A DNA stretch of 64,000 nt from Fidelibacterota bacterium (lineage in GTDB: Bacteria; Fidelibacterota; Marinisomatia; SCGC-AAA003-L08; TS1B11). The notes beneath the pieces are model-generated. The model did no database searches, had not been told where the DNA came from, and was given only the letters and a program-made list of their open reading frames with translations. The stretch is taken from contig SCKI01000005.1 of assembly GCA_004124295.1 (NCBI GenBank), positions 1 to 64,000 of the forward strand, in the 5' to 3' direction. The number at the start of each line of letters is the position of its first letter. Positions within the stretch are counted from its first letter, which is position 1. Shown piece after piece: positions 44,380-52,718 of the stretch. The translations under genes were made by a program, and so were the position numbers.

Positions 44380-45746
44380 TGGACCGCCCGGCCAGAAACA
44401 GGGCGCTGGTGCTCACTTCGGTGCATGCCGCCGGATTGGGTCTGGCCATCCTGCACCCCCTGGCCCCCCTGCTGTTGGTTGCCGGTGTGGCCGCAGTTGG
44501 CATTTTGCTGGCCTATCAACATTTGATATTGGCATCGCTGGCCAACCTGGGGGTGGTGAAGGCATTTCTGATCAGCACGGTGCCGGCGTTGACACTCTTC
44601 GACCCGACCCTTATTCTCGCCGGCCTGGCGCTGCTGGTCATACTCTGGCGGCTGACGGATACGACCGGCCGGGCTGCCCTCAACCGGCACGGTCACCTGC
44701 TGATGGCATTTGTGGCCTGGCTGACCTGGATGTTGCTGGCCGTGGTCCATGCGCCTGATATGCCGATGGCGCTGCAGAAAGCGGGCCGCTTCATCCTCAT
44801 CGTGCCGCTGCTGTTCCTGGGACCCCTCGTGCTGATCCGTTCCGCCCGGGACAGCCGCATCGTGCTGTACCTGTTTGTGGCCTATGCCGTGATGGCAGCC
44901 GGGCTTCTCTTCCTGAAGCTGTGGGGCCTTGTTTCAGGCACGATCACCGATCCGCTCACCCACCGCTTGAGCATTCTGGGCGCGAACCCGATATCCATCG
45001 CCCGGCTCCTGGTTGTTGCCGCCAGCATGATCCTGGCGGCTTGGGCCAGGCAAAAGACGGGGGGCTGGAGATGGCTGCCCCTGCTCGGATTGCTGCTTAC
45101 CGCAGCCCTGCTCACCGGCTCCCGGGGCCCCATACTGAGCCTGCTGGCCGCCTGGGTTCTGATCGGGCTGCTCCATAAGGGGCGCCCCCGGCGAATATTC
45201 TTCGGCGGCCTGGTCGGTATCGGCCTGGTCATCAGCCTGTTTTTGGGGCTGGCCCCGGCGGAGTTGACCAAGCGCTACCTGGCCTTCAGCGCCGCCGAAC
45301 TGAAGGTGGACCAACAGGGACTGCAGATATCCAGTTCGGTCTCTTCACGCTACCGGCTATACGAGATCGCCTACGATGAATGGACGAGCAAGCCGTCAAA
45401 ATTCTTTTTCGGGTCCGGCACGGCAGGGTACGCGGCCCTCTTCCCCTGGCGGGATTTCAGGTATCCGCACAATCTTTTCCTTGAACTCCTGGTCGAGTTC
45501 GGCCTGCTGGGCGCCCTGGTATTTTGCTGGCAGGTTGTGCTCATCATTCCCAAACTGTTTACCCGGGCTACCCGCCGCTTGAGCACGGAAGCCTTCATGT
45601 GGCTGGCGGGCACATTTACATTTTTCTTTTCGACCATGTTTTCAGGCGACCTGAATGACAACCGCTTGCTCTGGTTCCTGGTCGCGGCCTATCTTGCGTC
45701 ATGGTCCCTTAGCCCGGCGTCGAAACTCAGCCCTCGGCGGATCTGA
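44376..45746 (+). CDS. Wzy/O-antigen ligase-family polymerase
   Basis: A 456-residue, roughly 12-TM membrane protein of the O-antigen polymerase/ligase superfamily. The large periplasmic loop holds the pattern SSVSSRYRLYEIAYDEWTSKPSKFFFGSGTAGY...DFRYPHNLFLELLVEFGLLGALVF, where the R and the H-N-x-F-L motif are typical of Wzy/WaaL active sites. TGSRGPILSLLAAW is another signature. In this locus polymerisation of exported repeat units is the likely role. It overlaps the wzz-like gene by 4 bases; the next gene starts about 35 bases after its stop. Confidence 0.87.
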   Translation: MMDRPARNRALVLTSVHAAGLGLAILHPLAPLLLVAGVAAVGILLAYQHLILASLANLGVVKAFLISTVPALTLFDPTLILAGLALLVILWRLTDTTGRAALNRHGHLLMAFVAWLTWMLLAVVHAPDMPMALQKAGRFILIVPLLFLGPLVLIRSARDSRIVLYLFVAYAVMAAGLLFLKLWGLVSGTITDPLTHRLSILGANPISIARLLVVAASMILAAWARQKTGGWRWLPLLGLLLTAALLTGSRGPILSLLAAWVLIGLLHKGRPRRIFFGGLVGIGLVISLFLGLAPAELTKRYLAFSAAELKVDQQGLQISSSVSSRYRLYEIAYDEWTSKPSKFFFGSGTAGYAALFPWRDFRYPHNLFLELLVEFGLLGALVFCWQVVLIIPKLFTRATRRLSTEAFMWLAGTFTFFFSTMFSGDLNDNRLLWFLVAAYLASWSLSPASKLSPRRI

Positions 45747-45780
45747 ACGTTGGGCGCTGGACTGCTCCAGTCAATTCTAT

Positions 45781-46284
45781 GTGGGAGGAGGTAGAATCCT
45801 TTCGATCCGGCAAGCCCAGACCCTGAATCTGGACACCCCCACGGCCTACTGCTCGCAGGTGCAGGTCGGGGCCGGGAGCCTCATCTGGAACTATGTCCAC
45901 CTTGACGGCTGCCGGATCGGGGCCGCCTGCATGATCGGCACGTTCGTGCAGATCGAAGCCGGCGCGGCTATCGGCGACCGCTGCAGGGTCCAGTCCCATA
46001 CCCGCATCTGCCCGCAGGCTGCCCTGGGCCCCGACTGCTTCATCGGCCACGGGGTGGTCTTCCTGGCGGCGGCGGAGTTGCCCTCGGCCGCAACCTACAG
46101 CCTCCCGGCAGCCCGGGTCGGCCGGGCGGTGTCGATGGGCTCCAACGTCACCCTCTATCCGGTGCAGATCGGCAACGGCAGCGTCATCGGGGCCGGCTCG
46201 GTGGTGACCGAAGATATCCCCCCGGATGTGGTGGTGGCCGGCAATCCGGCCCGGGTCATGCGCCGCCTGGATCAGGATGACTGA
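45781..46284 (+). CDS. WbpD-like hexapeptide-repeat acyltransferase (start uncertain)
   Basis: A left-handed beta-helix acyltransferase of about 167 residues: repeated hexapeptides (VGAGSLIWNYVHLDGCRIGAACMIGTFVQIEAGAAIGDRCRVQSH, read in parts) and the terminal GSNVTLYPVQIGNGSVIGAGSVVTEDIPPDVVVAGNPARVM. It resembles WbpD/WlbB N-acetyltransferases that acetylate 3-amino sugars of polysaccharides. No ATG lies at the family start. GTG 45781 is the only conventional start in the gap after wzy, yet the strong GGGAGGAGG at 45783-45791 follows it and points instead to ATC 45796. Homology begins at about ILSIRQAQT. It overlaps the next gene by 8 bases. Confidence 0.8.
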   Translation: MGGGRILSIRQAQTLNLDTPTAYCSQVQVGAGSLIWNYVHLDGCRIGAACMIGTFVQIEAGAAIGDRCRVQSHTRICPQAALGPDCFIGHGVVFLAAAELPSAATYSLPAARVGRAVSMGSNVTLYPVQIGNGSVIGAGSVVTEDIPPDVVVAGNPARVMRRLDQDD

Positions 46285-47446
46285 GATGGCCCCCGCCACC
46301 ATCATGATTGCCTCTTCCGCCCACCCCTGGGACGATCCCCGCATCCTCTACCGGCAGGCCCTCAGCCTGGCCAAGGTCTACCGGGTGGAGCTGCACGCTG
46401 TGGCTCCGTTCCGCGAAAAATGGTACCGGGGCATCCGGGTGGTAGGGTTGCCGGCCCGGGCCCGCTGGTTGCGGCCGCTGCAGTGGCTGACCCTGGGGAA
46501 ACGTGCCCTGCGCTCCCGGGCCCGCCTGTTTCACTTCCACGATCCCGACCTGTTGCCGCTGGCCATGTTCCTCCGTCTTTGCGGCCGGCAGACGGTATAC
46601 GACGTGCACGAAGCGGTGCCTGAAGACATCAGCTCCAAGGCCTGGCTGCCCTCCTTTTTGCGGCCCCTGGCCCGGGGACTTTACCGGCTGACGGTGGCCG
46701 CCGCCCAGCCCGGTCTCGGGGCCATTGTCACTGCCAGCAGCGCCATTGCCGGGGCCTACCGCCATCCGCGCCTGCAAGTCATACAGAACCATCCCCCACT
46801 GGATATGTTCGCCGCCTCAAACGGCGCCCGGCCGGCGTACCGCCAGGGCCAGACCCTGCGGATCATCTATGCCGGCTCCCTGCAGCCGAGCCGCGGCATC
46901 CGGGAAATCCTGGCCGCCTGCAGCCGCCTGCCTGAGGGTCTGGACTACCGGCTTGATATCATCGGGGCGGAAGCGGCCCTGGACCTGTATGGGGAAGACA
47001 TCCGGCCGCGCAGCGAGCCCCTCGCTTCCCGCGTCACCTTCCACGGTTGGCTGCAACTGCCCGAGGTCATCGAACGTCTGCAGCAGGCCCATCTGGGACT
47101 GGTCTGCACCCTGCCCAACGCTGCCGATCCCCAAGGCAGTCCCCTGAAACTGTTTGAGTACATGGCGGCGGGCCTGGGGTTGGTGGTTTCCGACATTCCC
47201 CAGTGGCGGCCCTGGACAGAGGACTATCATGCCTGCGCCCGGGTGGATGCGGCCCGGCCCGAGTCCATCGCCGCAGGGATTCTCCAGGTCGCAAATATCC
47301 TCTCCCGGAACGGCCGCCAGGCCGGGCTGCACGACGCTGGGGCCGGAGGGACAGGAGCGCTGCGGCCCGGCTTCAGTTGGCAGCGGCAGGAGCGGCGCCT
47401 GTTGGACCTTTACGCCCGGCTGTTGCCGAAAGGGAGCGCAGCATGA
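46277..47446 (+). CDS. Family 4-type glycosyltransferase
   Basis: A 389-residue GT-B glycosyltransferase. The N-terminal Rossmann half has [21 protein letters not shown] and [10 protein letters not shown]; the C-terminal half has [50 protein letters not shown] and [24 protein letters not shown], where the E-x7-E-like nucleotide-sugar site is represented by K-L-F-E-Y-M. The donor sugar is unknown. ATG 46277 overlaps the previous stop; ATG 46286 is an alternative with GAG before it. It overlaps the next acyltransferase by 4 bases. Confidence 0.85.
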   Translation: MTEMAPATIMIASSAHPWDDPRILYRQALSLAKVYRVELHAVAPFREKWYRGIRVVGLPARARWLRPLQWLTLGKRALRSRARLFHFHDPDLLPLAMFLRLCGRQTVYDVHEAVPEDISSKAWLPSFLRPLARGLYRLTVAAAQPGLGAIVTASSAIAGAYRHPRLQVIQNHPPLDMFAASNGARPAYRQGQTLRIIYAGSLQPSRGIREILAACSRLPEGLDYRLDIIGAEAALDLYGEDIRPRSEPLASRVTFHGWLQLPEVIERLQQAHLGLVCTLPNAADPQGSPLKLFEYMAAGLGLVVSDIPQWRPWTEDYHACARVDAARPESIAAGILQVANILSRNGRQAGLHDAGAGGTGALRPGFSWQRQERRLLDLYARLLPKGSAA

Positions 47447-48021
47447 TTGTCGATCATGACCAGCTCCTCTCCATCGAAGACGGGCAGCGCACGGTGCGCG
47501 AGGTGCAGGTCGGGGCCGGCACCCGGTTGGGCCGCTTCGTGAACCTCTACGGCTGCAGTCTGGGAAAAAATTGCGAGGTGGGACCGTTCGTCGAGATCAC
47601 CAAGGGGGTCGCCATCGGTGACCGCTGCCGCATTGCAGCGCTGAGCTTTATCTGTGACGGCGTGACCATCGGCGACGACTGCACTATCGGCGCCGGAGTC
47701 ATGTTCATCAACGATACTTTCAGCGGGGGCCGGCCGGCTATCTCCCGTGACCTGTGGGAGGAAACCCACATTGAAGATGGGGTGCGGATCGGCGCCAACG
47801 CCACCATTCTGCCGGTGCGCATCGGCCGGGGGGCGTTGATCCAGGCCGGTTCGGTGGTGACCGCCGATGTTCCGGCCGGCGCCGTGGTGGGCGGCAATCC
47901 GGCCCAGGTCGTGGATGCGGCGGGGGGGGGGAAGACGTGGCGCTGGGCCCAGCGGCCACCCGCCCCGCTGCCGGGCTCGATCCGGCCTGGCTCGCCGACC
48001 CGCAGGCGCGGCCGTTGGTGA
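47443..48021 (+). CDS. WbpD-like hexapeptide-repeat acyltransferase, 3' end past a G10 tract
   Basis: A 192-residue left-handed beta-helix acyltransferase similar to the one at 45781 ([71 protein letters not shown], in parts). It carries the WbpD-type loop [12 protein letters not shown] and terminal [22 protein letters not shown]. The family domain ends there, at about residue 155. The remaining tail after the G10 run (47922-47931) is arginine/proline-rich and is just the next gene read out of frame, so the real end is doubtful. One extra G would continue directly into the downstream glycosyltransferase. Confidence 0.8.
   Translation: MIVDHDQLLSIEDGQRTVREVQVGAGTRLGRFVNLYGCSLGKNCEVGPFVEITKGVAIGDRCRIAALSFICDGVTIGDDCTIGAGVMFINDTFSGGRPAISRDLWEETHIEDGVRIGANATILPVRIGRGALIQAGSVVTADVPAGAVVGGNPAQVVDAAGGGKTWRWAQRPPAPLPGSIRPGSPTRRRGRW
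47922..47931 (+). repeat. G10 homopolymer tract
   Basis: A run of ten G lies where the acyltransferase domain ends and just before the GTG (47937) proposed for the glycosyltransferase. With 11 G the two frames join (Ala-Ala-Gly-Gly-Gly-Glu-Asp-Val-Ala). The length is in the range where slipped-strand changes and sequencing errors are frequent. Confidence 0.9.
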
Positions 48022-48995
48022 GCGTCATAATTCCCATGTATAACGAGGAGCGCCACATCGCCGCCTGTTTGCGGGCCATGCTGGATCAGGACTATCCTCC
48101 CGGCAAGCTGGAAATAGTGGTGGTGGATGGCGCCTCGACGGACCGCTCGGCAGCCGTGGTTAAGGAGCAGTTTATAGCCGCCGGCGCTCCGCTACGGTTG
48201 CTGCATAATCCGGGCCGGAAAACGCCCCACAGCCTGAATATGGGGCTGGAGGCTGCCCGGGGTGAGGTGATCGTCATTATGAGCGCCCACGCCGCTGCGC
48301 AACCCGGTTTTTTGCAGATGAACCTGGAGAACCTGCGCCGGCCCGGGGTGGATTGCAGTGGCGGCACCCTGCTGAATGTCGGCGGGACGCCGAAACAGGT
48401 ATCCATCGGTGTTGCCATGAGTCACCCGTTTGCGATGGCCGTGCCTCACCGCTACCGGCGCAAACCGGGCTTTGTGAAAACGGCTGTGTACGGCGCTTAC
48501 CGGCGGAAAGTATTTGAAACCGTGGGGCGCTTCGAAGAGGACTGGACCGTTCCCGACGATGCAGATCTGAATCATCGCCTGACCCAGGCGGGCTACAGGA
48601 TTTATTACGACCCGCGGATTCAAACGCGCTACTTTCCCCGGCAGACCTTCCGGTCGTTGGCCCGCCAGATGCTAACCTACGGCTTCCTTCGCGCCCGGAT
48701 GTTGCGCCGGCACTACGGGGCAGTCTCCTGGTTTCATTTCATACCGCCGCTCTTTTTGCTGGTGCTGGCAGGCTTGGCCGCCGGAGCTGTTTTCAGTCCC
48801 CCGGCCCGATATCTGCTGGGGTTGCTACTGTTGGTCTATGCTGCCTCTGCCGCAGGTTTTGCGCTGGACGCCCGCAACCGGCAGGGCCAGGGACGAATCG
48901 TCTGGATTGCGATGGCCTTTGCCAGCATTCAATTATCCTGGGGTTATGGGTTTATCAAAGGCCTGTTGACCCTGAAGCATGATGCGCAGGCATAG
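47937..48995 (+). CDS. Family 2 glycosyltransferase with membrane anchor
   Basis: A 352-residue GT-A glycosyltransferase. After a Pro/Ala-rich leader of about 27 residues comes [26 protein letters not shown], then [14 protein letters not shown] (nucleotide-binding Asp), the DxD-equivalent region around [12 protein letters not shown], and [22 protein letters not shown] with the catalytic-base-type Asp pair. C-terminal hydrophobic segments (about 265-330) anchor it in the membrane, as in ExoA-like succinoglycan transferases. Its GTG start follows the G10 tract, which may serve as a crude Shine-Dalgarno, or the protein may be the second half of a fusion with the acyltransferase. Confidence 0.87.
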   Translation: MALGPAATRPAAGLDPAWLADPQARPLVSVIIPMYNEERHIAACLRAMLDQDYPPGKLEIVVVDGASTDRSAAVVKEQFIAAGAPLRLLHNPGRKTPHSLNMGLEAARGEVIVIMSAHAAAQPGFLQMNLENLRRPGVDCSGGTLLNVGGTPKQVSIGVAMSHPFAMAVPHRYRRKPGFVKTAVYGAYRRKVFETVGRFEEDWTVPDDADLNHRLTQAGYRIYYDPRIQTRYFPRQTFRSLARQMLTYGFLRARMLRRHYGAVSWFHFIPPLFLLVLAGLAAGAVFSPPARYLLGLLLLVYAASAAGFALDARNRQGQGRIVWIAMAFASIQLSWGYGFIKGLLTLKHDAQA

Positions 48996-49093
48996 GTCCA
49001 TTAAGGGGGGTGGGTGCGCTGTGCGCCGGGGACAGGAAACCGTAGTGTGCGGTCCCGGCAAGTCGCTGGCGCTGGCCGCGGCTCTGGCCCCCA

Positions 49094-50497
49094 ATGAGCA
49101 GGCTTATGCTGAATAAGGTCTGGCGTCCGGCGATTGTCACTTTGTTGCTGCTGGGCGACCTGGCAGCCATGCTGTTGGCGTTCAGAATCGTTGGCCTGAA
49201 CGGCATGGCACTGGACGCTGTGGGCGGATTGGCGGGGCGTCCCGATCCCTGGCTGGCAAGTTATTATTTCGCCCTGCTGGGGGGCTATTTCCTGGCGGGC
49301 CTGTATCGCCCGGCCGGCAACCTGAGCCGGGTGGATGAGGCGGTCCATATCCTGCGCACCGTTTTTGGGCTCACGGTCGTTGGCATTGTGCTGGGGGTGC
49401 TGTTTAACCTGGATTTTCCCCTGAGTCCGGTGGAGCTGACCCGGCTGGCCGTTGGGTTTGTCGCTATCAATCTACCCTACAGGATGTTGCTCAGGTCGAT
49501 CCAGAAGGGACTGTATCATTTCCATATCGGTATGCGGCGCACCTTGATCGTGGGGACCAGCCGCCGGGCCCAGGAGATAAGCCGGCAGATCACCGCCAGT
49601 GGCCGCCTGGGCTATGAAGTGGTCGGTTTTGTGACGGATGCGCCCCAGGCTGATGACCCGCCGCTGAAACCGGTGGTGGGGGATACCCGCTCCCTGCCCG
49701 ATCTCGTCCAGGCCTTGAACGTCGATGACATTGTCATCACCTGGGAAAATCCCACTCCGGAGTCCTTGACGGAACTTTTGTCCCGCGTTGATGGGAGACC
49801 GGTGGACATTATGATTGCTCCTGAACTGCATGAGGTGCTGGCCGGCCAGGGCAAAACGGAGCAGGTCTACGGCCTGCCCCTGGTGCGCATCAATCCCCGG
49901 ATCCTGACCCCCTTTCAGGCTGCGGCCAAACGGGCCATTGATATCTGTGGCGCGGTCCTGGGGTTAATCGTCACTGCGCCCCTGATGGTGGTCGTGGCCC
50001 TCATGGTGCGGCTGACATCCCGGGGGCCGATTATTTTTTCCCAGGAGCGGGTGGGGCTGCACGGCAAGCGCTTTACCATTTACAAATTCCGCTCGATGTT
50101 TCAGCGTGATGAAGAACCGGGCATACCTGTCCAGGACCGGGATGAAGCAGCACGGATCAGCCCCCTGGGCCGTTTTCTGCGCCGCCTGCACGTGGATGAA
50201 TTGCCCCAGTTGTTCAATGTGTTGCGCGGCGACATGAGCCTGGTGGGTCCCCGTCCGGAATGGTATAAATTCATGGATTGGCTCATGACGGAGCTGCCGT
50301 ACTACCATCGCCGCCATCTGGTCCGGCCCGGCATAACCGGCTGGGCCCAGCTGCAAGGCAGCTATGATACTTCCATTGAGGATTTTCAACGTAAGCTGAA
50401 ATATGATTTCTTCTACATCGAAAACCTTTCCCTGACCCTCGATTTCAAAATCCTGCTGATGACAGTCTGGGTGGTGCTCGGCAGCAAAGGACAGTAA
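49094..50497 (+). CDS. Polyprenyl-phosphate sugar-1-phosphate transferase (WcaJ/WbaP-like)
   Basis: A 467-residue initiating phosphoglycosyltransferase. Four N-terminal TM segments (about 12-130) precede a CoA_binding_3/Rossmann domain (RRTLIVGTSRRAQEISRQITASGRLGYEVVGFV) and a membrane-dipping C-terminal catalytic domain: KRAIDICGAVLGLIVTAPLMVVVALMVRLTSRGPIIFSQERVGLHGKRFTIYKFRSM (in parts), ARISPLGRFLRRLHVDELPQLFNVLRGDMSLVGPRPE with the catalytic Asp-Glu pair, and RPGITGWAQLQGSYDTS. It loads the first sugar phosphate onto undecaprenyl phosphate. ATG 49094 has no clear Shine-Dalgarno; ATG 49106 is an alternative preceded by GAGCAGG. Confidence 0.92.
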   Translation: MSRLMLNKVWRPAIVTLLLLGDLAAMLLAFRIVGLNGMALDAVGGLAGRPDPWLASYYFALLGGYFLAGLYRPAGNLSRVDEAVHILRTVFGLTVVGIVLGVLFNLDFPLSPVELTRLAVGFVAINLPYRMLLRSIQKGLYHFHIGMRRTLIVGTSRRAQEISRQITASGRLGYEVVGFVTDAPQADDPPLKPVVGDTRSLPDLVQALNVDDIVITWENPTPESLTELLSRVDGRPVDIMIAPELHEVLAGQGKTEQVYGLPLVRINPRILTPFQAAAKRAIDICGAVLGLIVTAPLMVVVALMVRLTSRGPIIFSQERVGLHGKRFTIYKFRSMFQRDEEPGIPVQDRDEAARISPLGRFLRRLHVDELPQLFNVLRGDMSLVGPRPEWYKFMDWLMTELPYYHRRHLVRPGITGWAQLQGSYDTSIEDFQRKLKYDFFYIENLSLTLDFKILLMTVWVVLGSKGQ

Positions 50498-50522
50498 GCG
50501 GTCCCGGACCGACTGCGCCTCC

Positions 50523-50681
50523 GCCTGGCACCCGATCAGGGGCAACTATGGTACCTCCCCGGACGCTGCCCGTTCTAACTTCAAGTACAATTTGTTGTAA
50601 TTGGAGATTCTGTCTCTGCGGCTCGATCTGAAGATCATGCTGCCGGCCCTGCAGGTGATCTTGCGGGGCCAGGGGCGGTAA
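50523..50681 (+). pseudogene. Remnant of a second sugar-transferase C-terminus
   Basis: Reading codons from 50523 gives AWHPIRGNYGTSPDAARSNF, then KYNLL, a stop at 50598-50600, and LEILSLRLDLKIMLPALQVI continuing to a stop at 50679-50681. This lines up along its whole length with the last 47 residues of the intact upstream transferase (GWAQLQGSYDTS...KYDFFYIENLSLTLDFKILLMTV...). The internal stop and missing catalytic part show a dead duplicate or deletion scar. Residues differ enough that it is an old or divergent copy, not a fresh tandem duplication. Confidence 0.8.
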
Positions 50682-50724
50682 CCGGGCCGGGACAGCGCCG
50701 GCGCTACGACCGGCAGGAAGTGCC

Positions 50725-52002
50725 ATGATTCCACTGAAAGTCATTCGCCAGGAGCCGGACCGCATCCGGGCCGCCCTGGCCGACAAGGGTGAGAGCCCGG
50801 CCTTGGTTGAGAGCATACTGGAGCAGGACAGGGCCGTGCGGGCCCTCCTCGGTGAGGTGGAGGGACTGAAAGCCCAGCGCAACACGGTGAGCCAGGAGAT
50901 TGGCCGGCAGAAGCGGGCCGGATCGGACGCCGCCGAAAATATCGCTGCCATGGCCGCTCTGGCAGACCGGGTCAAGGCCCTCGACAAGCGGCTCCAGGAG
51001 CAGCAGGCCGCCCTGGAACTCGATCTGCTGCAGGTGCCCAACGCCCCGCATCCCTCCACTCCCGCCGGCAGCACTGCGGCGGACAACCGGGCCGTGAGCA
51101 GCTGGGGAGAAGTGACCCAGCCGGGGCCGGAGGCCAAGGATCAGCACGATCTGCTGGTCGATCTGGCGCTGGTGGATTTCGCGGCCGGGGCCCGGATTAC
51201 CGGCCAGGGATTTCCGCTCTACACGGGCCGGGGGGCGAAGCTGGAACGGGCCCTGCTGAATTTCATGCTCGATCTGCAGACGGCCGAACATGGCTACCTG
51301 GAGGTGCTGCCCCCTCTGCTGGCTTCCCGGGCCTCCACCCTGACCACCGGCCAGCTGCCCAAGCTGGAGGAGGACATGTACCGGGTGGGCCAGGACGACC
51401 TGTTCCTCATTCCCACCGCCGAAGTGCCGCTCACCAATCTGCACCGGGGGCAGGTGCTGGAGGAGGCCGCGCTGCCGCTCAAATATGTGGCTGCCAGCGC
51501 CTGTTTCCGCCGGGAGGCCGGCAGTTACGGCAAAGATACCCGGGGCCTGTTGCGGGTGCACCAGTTTAACAAGGTGGAGCTGGTCAAATTTGTCCATCCC
51601 GACCACTCCTACGACGAACTGGAGTCGCTGCGGGAGGATGCCGAGACGGTGCTCCGGCGGCTGGGACTGCCCTACCGGGTGGTGGAGCTCTGCCGGGGCG
51701 ACCTCTCCTTTGCCGCCGCCAAGTGCTACGATCTGGAGCTCCACGCGCCGGTCACCGGGCGCTGGCTGGAAGTGAGCAGTTGCAGCAATTTCGAGGCTTT
51801 CCAGACCCGGCGGGGGCATATCCGCTTCCGGCGCAGCGACACCGGCAAGCTCGACTACCCCCATACCCTCAACGGCTCCGGCGTGGCCACCCCCCGGTTG
51901 CTGGCGGCGCTGCTGGAAAACGGCCAGCAGCCCGATGGTAGCGTGCGCCTGCCCGCCGCGCTGCAATCCTATTTCGGCGCCGAGGTTATCGAACCCCTAT
52001 GA
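50725..52002 (+). CDS. serS: Seryl-tRNA synthetase
   Basis: A 425-residue class II synthetase. The N-terminal antiparallel coiled-coil arm (about 27-105, EVEGLKAQRNTVSQEIGRQKR) binds tRNA-Ser. The catalytic core has motif 2 (YVAASACFRREAGSYGKDTRGLLRVHQFNKVELVKF), ELCRGDLSFAAAKCYDLE, SSCSNFEAFQTRR and motif 3 (NGSGVATPRLLAALLENGQQPDG). Full length. It overlaps plsC by 4 bases. The gene follows 43 bases after the sugar-transferase remnant, i.e. at the border of the exopolysaccharide locus. Confidence 0.97.
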   Translation: MIPLKVIRQEPDRIRAALADKGESPALVESILEQDRAVRALLGEVEGLKAQRNTVSQEIGRQKRAGSDAAENIAAMAALADRVKALDKRLQEQQAALELDLLQVPNAPHPSTPAGSTAADNRAVSSWGEVTQPGPEAKDQHDLLVDLALVDFAAGARITGQGFPLYTGRGAKLERALLNFMLDLQTAEHGYLEVLPPLLASRASTLTTGQLPKLEEDMYRVGQDDLFLIPTAEVPLTNLHRGQVLEEAALPLKYVAASACFRREAGSYGKDTRGLLRVHQFNKVELVKFVHPDHSYDELESLREDAETVLRRLGLPYRVVELCRGDLSFAAAKCYDLELHAPVTGRWLEVSSCSNFEAFQTRRGHIRFRRSDTGKLDYPHTLNGSGVATPRLLAALLENGQQPDGSVRLPAALQSYFGAEVIEPL

Positions 52003-52718
52003 GACGGAAATTGCGCCTGGCCTGGGCTGGCTTCCATATCGTTCTGGCCACGGCGGTCTGCGGCCTGTTCTGTATCTTGGCCGCCCTGGTGGACTGGCGC
52101 AAGCGCTCCATGTGGCTCTACAGCAAGTCCTGGTCGCGCTGGATACTCTGGTCTACAGGGCTGAAAGTGCAGGTGGACGGCCGTGAGCGCCTGACCCCGG
52201 GGGCTCGCTATATCTATATGCCCAACCACAACAGTGCCCTGGACATCCTGCTGGCCTTTGCCATACTGCCCGGCTCCATCGCCTTTATGGCCAAGCGCGA
52301 ACTGTTCCGCATCCCGTTCTTCGGCTGGACCTTGCGGGCCGTCGGCAGCATACCGGTGGACCGCTCAAACCGGGCCCAGGCCGTGCGGTCGGTGGAGCGG
52401 ACCCTGGTCACACTGGCCCGGACGCGGGTGAACCTGGTCCTTTACCCGGAAGGGACCCGCTCCCGGACCGGCGAGCTGCAGCCGCTCAAGCGGGGCGGCT
52501 TCGTGCTGGCCATCCGCAGCGCTCTGCCCGTTGTGCCGGTGGTCTCGACCGGCAGTTTCCAGGCCCTGCCGCCTGACGGACTTAACTTGACTCAGGTCCC
52601 CCTGCGCCTTACCATTGGTGATCCGATCCAGACCCGAAATTTGACCGTTGATGATGCCCGCCAGCTCCGCGCAGAGGTCCGTAGCCGCATGGAGGCCATG
52701 CTCGCCGCCCCCGGCTGA
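51999..52718 (+). CDS. plsC: 1-acyl-sn-glycerol-3-phosphate acyltransferase
   Basis: A 239-residue PlsC-type acyltransferase for phosphatidic acid synthesis. An N-terminal TM (about 8-28) precedes the catalytic HX4D motif (NHNSALD), the glycerol-phosphate site GSIPVDRSN, and YPEGTRSRTGELQPLKRGGFVLAI, with VPVVPVV-like strand LPVVPVVSTGSF. Order and length are standard. It overlaps serS by 4 bases and the DUF2851 gene by about 65 bases. Confidence 0.93.
   Translation: MRRKLRLAWAGFHIVLATAVCGLFCILAALVDWRKRSMWLYSKSWSRWILWSTGLKVQVDGRERLTPGARYIYMPNHNSALDILLAFAILPGSIAFMAKRELFRIPFFGWTLRAVGSIPVDRSNRAQAVRSVERTLVTLARTRVNLVLYPEGTRSRTGELQPLKRGGFVLAIRSALPVVPVVSTGSFQALPPDGLNLTQVPLRLTIGDPIQTRNLTVDDARQLRAEVRSRMEAMLAAPG

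Noticed and set aside
45655-45780. An upstream ATG extension of the acyltransferase
   Set aside because: The extra residues are the wzy-like gene read out of frame and show no hexapeptide pattern.
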